Assembly (NCBI GenBank): GCA_964020975.1
Contig: CAXHWN010002145.1
Span: 1,031,701-1,095,700 of the forward strand
Length of the DNA stretch: 64,000 bases
From: Hermodice carunculata
Lineage: Eukaryota > Annelida > Polychaeta > Eunicida > Amphinomidae
Direction of reading: 5' to 3'
Shown here piece by piece: positions 59,178 through 64,000 of the stretch (positions are counted from its first letter, which is position 1; every line of letters starts with the position of its first letter). Position numbers and translations under genes: made by a program. The notes under the pieces are model-generated. The model was not told the DNA's origin. It made no database searches and was given only the letters and a program-made list of their open reading frames with translations.

Positions 59178-61555
59178 AATATAAAAGTTGAACATTGCCT
59201 GTCAGTGTGTCCTGAATGACATTAGCTTCCATATTAGTGTGGGCAATCAGAAGGAATTTTATGATCAAAGTTAATTGACTGGCATTGGTGATCTTTTGAA
59301 TATAAATAAATTAGCTAGTTGATCAACTTTATGAAATATGTGTCATGCTACTAAGTTACTAACGAGCTTTTCTTTGGGTAATTGAGCTGTCATTTCTAAC
59401 AGTTGATTTTTGGATTAATCTCTGTCACTTAAAAAATTAAGACAGTGTCTGTGGTGTGTACCACTGGCCCGTATGCTTTTTATCAGCATGCTTAGCTAGT
59501 CTTTTGTACTTGAGGTAAAACATGGAATTCATGATGCCTTCATATCTGGTTGACTAACTGAGGTCAAAGGTCTGCCCATAGTGCTTCATAACATGCGTGA
59601 AAATGATGAATATTTATGCTGTAATGACCAATATAACCTGTAAACACTGTTAATGCCTCAAAGCCCCGGTGGGTTACTTCACAAGGTGGAGTCACTGTGC
59701 TAATACAAACACCAGTACCTGCCAAAGTTGACTGCTCCTGAAGATAAATAAGGCCCCATCACTTCAGTGAGTCACTGGTCTGTTTCTGTAGTGTAAATAA
59801 AGAAACCTCTCCATCTTCTTCACAATCTTAAGTCAGTCTGCACCACTTGGAAGCCCTTGAGATCTTGGATCAAAGGCAACCGCCTGGCCATCTTTGATGG
59901 CAGCTTCAGTTCCTATGGAAAGAGATATCAGGAGCTAAAAGTCCCGATCTGTGCCAATTTTGTCCTAATTTTAAGCATTTACGGGAGTAAAATGCACAGA
60001 GGGGTGAGGTAGGAGGTCCTGTTTTTCAGCCCGGGAATAAGTAAACCACTTTATCAAGTTGACAACTTCAATGGCTTATTCATTGGTGATAAACTCCAGA
60101 AACCCAGGCTAAAGCTGCGGAAAGATTCCAAGCTGGAAAAAAAGAAAAATGCTTCAGTAAAGATATCAGCTTTAAAAAAACGGAAGAAAACATGGAGTGG
60201 TAAACAAAAAGCTTCGAAGTCCCAGTGCCTTACAATAACAGACCTAGGACCATCCAGTAGCTAAATGTGCCTCACTCCAGTCAAGAGGGGGAAAAAGGGA
60301 GTTTTTTCACATACATTTATGATTAAATTAGTTCTAGAACTTTCAAGAAAGAAAACAAGTTTCATGGTCATGAAGTTGTGATCAAAGTTCACTTATCAAT
60401 AAATTTAAAGAATTTCGTAATCGTGAGCTATTTCAATGGCCTTTCATTCTATGGCCACTAAATGGTCATTTCTCTTGAAGGACTTAGGCCATGTGTACCC
60501 ATACAAGAACGCAAACACATGCATACTGAGCTCTTGCGGTACAGATTTCACCCTTGGTTGGCATACACAGTTAGGGCATAATGACAGGCTGCTTTCTCCA
60601 GCAGATTAAATCCAAGTTACTTTTTGTAAGTAAGTGTATTTGTGAGTTTCCTTTTCAGCATAGTTGAAAAGCTGTGACCTTTAGACACTGCACCAGACCT
60701 TTAAAGATCAGTTGATCAAGTCATAACTTGTAGACAGCCATAAAGATCATGTAATTATGAAGTGAACACATATTGACTTGACTTTGTTTTGTTAGTATAC
60801 CATTACGGATAGTTTGACATCTTTGTGTCGAAGTGTTTTCCGAAGGTTAACACCTCAAAGGAATAAAAAGCACTTCAACATTGTAACCTAAATGTTTAAT
60901 CCGTAGTGGTTTTTTAAAAATATTTTTCTTAATGAACTAAACAATTTTTGGGAGAAATTAAGAAAAATATTTGAAAACAGTTTGACAGGAAAAATATTCA
61001 AAATGGCAAATTTCAAGATTTGATCCAAGCTGTAAGTACATGCCAGACAGATATCCACTTGTAAATGATTAGCAATGCACTGGGCCTTTCCTGGTTACCT
61101 CAGCTTATGTACACACACAGAATGGATATATTCATATGAATCAATGCTGTTATTTCATTGTTCAATCACCCACAACACCCTTTCTTTGCTGGGATCATAT
61201 GCACCCCACTTAAAGTGTTCAGCACAAGAAAGGTATTATTGTGTCAGATACTCAGATAAAAACTACAAAGTCCCGTAATGCACCATGCACCAAGATAAAT
61301 GCACTTTATTGTCATATTGGTGGCGTTGAAAGGTGACTTGCCAACACAGATATTAAGCTCGATGTTTGTGGGAGGTCTCCCTGCATTTAAAAGACAAAGT
61401 GTATCTACATGTATTAGGAAGAGCACATGTAGATAGAAGTGTTATTTGTGTAGACTAACGAAATGACCTTGAAGTAAGATGATGGCAAAACAAGCATGTT
61501 TGAAGGACAAACTTTATGATACAGATGTGAAAAATGTCTACATCAGTATTTTCCT
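59178..61555. other. Intron; no gene seen
   Basis: No element or exon recognised. Confidence 0.5.
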
Positions 61556-62112
61556 TTAACTCTTTCAGTGCCAAGTTTTGACTGAGTTAACTCTTTCAGT
61601 GCCAAGTTTTGACTGAGTTAACTCTTTCAGTGCCAAATTTGGACTGAGTTAACTCTTTCAGTGCCAAATTTTGATTGAGTTAACCCTTTCAATACCAAAT
61701 TTTGACTGAGTCAACAACTTTCCTCAGCATGTTTTGGCATGATTGCACCCAAAGCGTGTGAAGGAAAGCTGTTGACCTGGACTATTCTTGTGGTCTCTGC
61801 TCACATAAAGTAACTCTAAACATGCTGGTACCTGAATAAAAGGTCAGTTTACAATAAATGTAAATCATATACAGTGGTATCTGTCTTGAGAGACTCCTCC
61901 AATGACAGACCACATATCTTTTCAAGATCGCTCTCACAGAACACTGCGCTATCTTTTCCGTATTATTATAGCTCTAATGAAAGACCACCTGTTTTGAGAG
62001 ACCACATTTTGACCTGCCCTAGGGGTGGTCTCTCAAGACAAGAACCACTGTATCTCGTATGTGAACTCGGAGCACATTGACTCCTGTCAAAAATTGGCAG
62101 TGTAAGAGTTAA
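61556..62112 (+). mobile_element. TTAA-family element with amplified left end and a nested element
   Basis: The left end is present five times in tandem (31-bp unit TTAACTCTTTCAGTGCCAAG + TTTTGACTGAG, 61556-61710). Then come stem TCAACAACTTTCCTCAGC against GTGAAGGAAAGCTGTTGACC, the module (ATGCTGGTACCTGAATAAAAGG), a foreign 183-bp element at 61870, and the right end TTGGCAGTGTAAGAGTTAA. The insertion order is therefore readable. Confidence 0.9.
61870..62052. mobile_element. TACAGTGGT inverted-repeat element nested in a TTAA element
   Basis: TACAGTGGTATCTGTCTTGA opens and CAAGACAAGAACCACTGTA closes, with subterminal GAGAGAC...GTCTCTC. It interrupts the right half of the surrounding TTAA element and so is younger than it. 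Confidence 0.88.
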
Positions 62113-62149
62113 CTCTAATCTAAATGAAGAACAATTTGAGGATTGTAGG

Positions 62150-62250
62150 TAAGGCCTAACTGAATAACATGCCTTGGATCAACAACTTCCCTTGATGTGG
62201 CTGGGTATACTTAGCACCCAACCTATGCCAAGGAAAGCTTTGAACTTGTT
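62150..62250 (+). mobile_element. Stem remnant of the TTAA family
   Basis: GGATCAACAACTTCCCTTGA faces ATGCCAAGGAAAGCTTTGAAC, with GGGTATACTTAGCACCC between. Confidence 0.55.
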
Positions 62251-62448
62251 TTTATTGCAAAGAGAAAAGTTAGCAAGCTGATAAAGGATAATGTTACCTG
62301 CTGTGAAGAGCCAGATCACTGGTCTATCATGCAGGCAATAAGCTTGGAATGCAGCCTGAATGCTGATCAGTAGAAACAAAGCCTGTAAATATACATGTAG
62401 GATGTGGCATAGCGTCACGCTGATAGTGTTTCCATTTATGTGTTACAG

Positions 62449-62530
62449 CTGAATGCATTCTCATGCCCAGAAGTTACGGCCAAACTGGAAGAGGCCCAGA
62501 AAGAGTTGACCCAGGCGCATCAACAGCTGG
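62449..62530 (+). CDS. Internal coiled-coil exon of the MTUS-like gene
   Basis: The acceptor is TGTTACAG|CTG in phase 0, matching the phase-0 donor at 55314, and the donor is CTGG|GTGAGT, phase 1. It has 82 bp, 27 codons plus one base: LNAFSCPEVTAKLEEAQKEL and then TQAHQQL. The second half is a heptad coiled coil (L..A..EL..AH..L), as expected just after the GFDAMS block in MTUS proteins. No repeat sequence overlaps it. The 7.1-kb intron before it carries the nested elements at 61556. Coding is supported by phase, splice sites and position; the similarity to vertebrate MTUS is weak here on its own. Confidence 0.78.
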
Positions 62531-63262
62531 GTGAGTATCTGCACGAGTCAGGCAGACAGGGGATGGGATGTCTTTGTGACAAGTTATTTTCATTTCAAGG
62601 TGGTCTAACAAAGCTATAGATGGTCAGCTTGGTTGCTGTGTATGTTTAGTACTACTTTACATAAATATCACATACATAATGCCCTTAGGGAACACAACAT
62701 GAAATGCCCAGTCACATTATGTATTTTACATATAGGTAGAATATTCACATTTGGCACATTTTTCAGTTTGTATTACTGTATAGTCTGGCGAAATAGATTC
62801 CCATACATGTAGCAAAATAACCATGCCCTCCCCCCTCCCCCCCCCCAAAGAAAATAATAAACATGCAGACCATGCAGCAGTAACCTGATGGAATGATCAC
62901 CTGAAACAACATTGGAATTACCCAAGCCACCCCCTTGTTGAGTGAGTTAGGTGAAATAGTAATACTGACGACCATGTAAACCAATGTCAAAGTCTTGCAT
63001 AAAGTTTAACGTGTATAACATGCAGATCTCTAGGTGTGTCACTGCAGCGCTAGTCAACTCTGGTAGAATTCTGGGATATATTTATGTAGACAGCCAGGCA
63101 GGAAGGTTTCCTGGTAGGTCTGGCTACCTCATACCAGTGCCTGTGGGCAAGTAGGTAAGCAGATTGCCCGCAGTACAGCGTCTTCTCCAGCTCAGTCTGC
63201 CAACTGCTGGTAGTTCGAGGAGAGACGGCTCTCAGACGGACAGGAGACACACAGCTTCTGCA
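62531..63262. other. Intron, and putative promoter and 5' UTR of the next exon
   Basis: A C-run lies at 62830-62848. From about 63100 the sequence becomes richer in G+C (CTCCAGCTCAGTCTGCC, GAGGAGAGACGGCTCTC), as a 5' UTR might. No TATA box is seen. Confidence 0.35.
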
Positions 63263-63338
63263 ATGAGTCTGTGTTGCCTGTGTTGCCGTGTCCGCAGACA
63301 TGGAGGCAAAAAATCCAAAGCCAAAGCTATACAGCTGG
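63263..63338 (+). CDS. Putative alternative first exon (Cys-rich N-terminus) of the MTUS-like gene
   Basis: The ATG in a fair context (GCA before ATG) opens 25 codons plus one base: MSLCCLCCRVRRHGGKKS, then KAKAIQL. The donor CTGG|GTAAGC mirrors CTGG|GTGAGT of the exon at 62449, with the same phase 1, so both could splice to the same next exon beyond the window. MSLCCLCC followed by basic residues is the sort of N-terminus that is often palmitoylated and membrane-bound. That is inference; I recall no vertebrate isoform with it. Its product would lack the CEQRTKEL block and start within the coiled coil. Alternative readings: an internal exon using CCGCAG|AC at 63298 (phase 1 in, phase 0 out), which needs a longer chain of assumptions, or a chance frame. 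Confidence 0.5.
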
Positions 63339-64000
63339 GTAAGCTTCTGCTATTTTCTCAGTCTTATAGTGAATTCATAGACAAGTTTATTGTAACATTC
63401 CTTGTTAACTGCCCAGTCAGTGTATATAAGCCGGTGGGAGAAATGTACTTATTCTGCTACACCTGTTCCTCAAGAGCTGGGTGTTTTTTCATGGCCGTTC
63501 TGGGCTGGTGCAGTTTGTAAGCCTTAGGCTCATGAGAAACTGTGAACTGCAGCCATAAAAAAGTTGTGACTAAGTTAATGAACATTTATGAATATATGCA
63601 GGTATATACGGCACATAGGCCATGTTTTGCACAGAATGTGTCTTCCCTTGATCACCACTTTTATTCTGACCTTGCCTCGTGTAGAAACACTTGTGGGTAT
63701 TCTTGCAGAAAGTCTGTAATGTACCATCATTATCAGAGATCAACAAATTGAAAAGGCCTCGCATGGTTTTTGTGTCTTTTCTTTCATATACAGTGGTTTA
63801 AAAGCTGGGATTTGTCAGAGACTGTGTAAGGCATGTCCTTAAAACATGCCTGGGAGCGTACATATTACAGTGTCTTGGGTCAGTAGACAAAACAAAAAAA
63901 GTGCTGGAAGTAAACTGGTAGATTCTGTTGTAAAATAATCAATGTTCAGCCTGTAGTTAGACTGTTTGACAAACAACAGTTCAACCTTTGTGTTGACAAA
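63339..64000. other. Intron; no gene seen
   Basis: No exon, repeat or element recognised to the window edge; the gene should continue beyond it. Confidence 0.5.

Overview
The window is non-coding-rich animal DNA: AT-rich, packed with microsatellites, minisatellites and small inverted-repeat elements, with a few short exons that have clean GT/AG splice sites. No prokaryotic gene organisation is present. The content fits a marine invertebrate, probably a deuterostome such as amphioxus or a hemichordate. That is inferred from a single MTUS1/MTUS2-like gene and the transposon flora, and it is not proven.

Host gene. One + strand gene runs through the window and leaves it at the right end. It is a homologue of the vertebrate microtubule-associated tumour suppressor genes (MTUS1/ATIP and MTUS2/TIP150). 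Two internal exons are clear: 55079-55314, with the diagnostic CEQRTKEL...GFDAMSAVVKYL segment, and 62449-62530, coiled coil. Three further exons look like alternative first coding exons, each with an ATG and a GT donor and each ending in phase 1: 11353-11449, 34983-35175 and 63263-63338. The first two fit the phase-1 acceptor at 55079. The third lies beyond 62530 and has the same exit phase as the 62449 exon, so it could start a shorter protein. The 11353 exon resembles the start of the human MTUS1 isoform ATIP1 as I recall it. The long N-terminal exon of the family is not here and may lie to the left; the C-terminal coiled-coil exons should lie to the right.

Mobile DNA. (a) A family of about 210-250 bp TTAA-flanked inverted-repeat elements occurs at least 20 times on both strands. 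Each copy has a palindromic stem near one end and a conserved module (GGTACTTGAATGAAAGG) in the other half; stems and termini differ between copies but stay self-complementary. (b) A second family with TACAGTRAAACCT or TACAGTGG ends occurs at least six times, one copy nested inside family (a). (c) A 352-residue tyrosine recombinase with an ALOG-type DNA-binding domain (36199-37257, minus) belongs to DIRS1-like elements. (d) Two LINE 3' ends meet tail to tail near 25.8 kb, and a third LINE- or SINE-like tail lies at 52.0 kb.

Other structure. Minisatellites lie at 20.4-21.05, 31.1-31.6, 38.7-39.6 and 44.5-44.7 kb. A TC tract of about 137 bp faces a GA tract of 42 bp at 43.3 kb, and there are several G-quadruplex motifs. 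Four exact matches to the CTCF core, all on the + strand, lie among the candidate promoters. Most stretches between these features show no gene that I can support.
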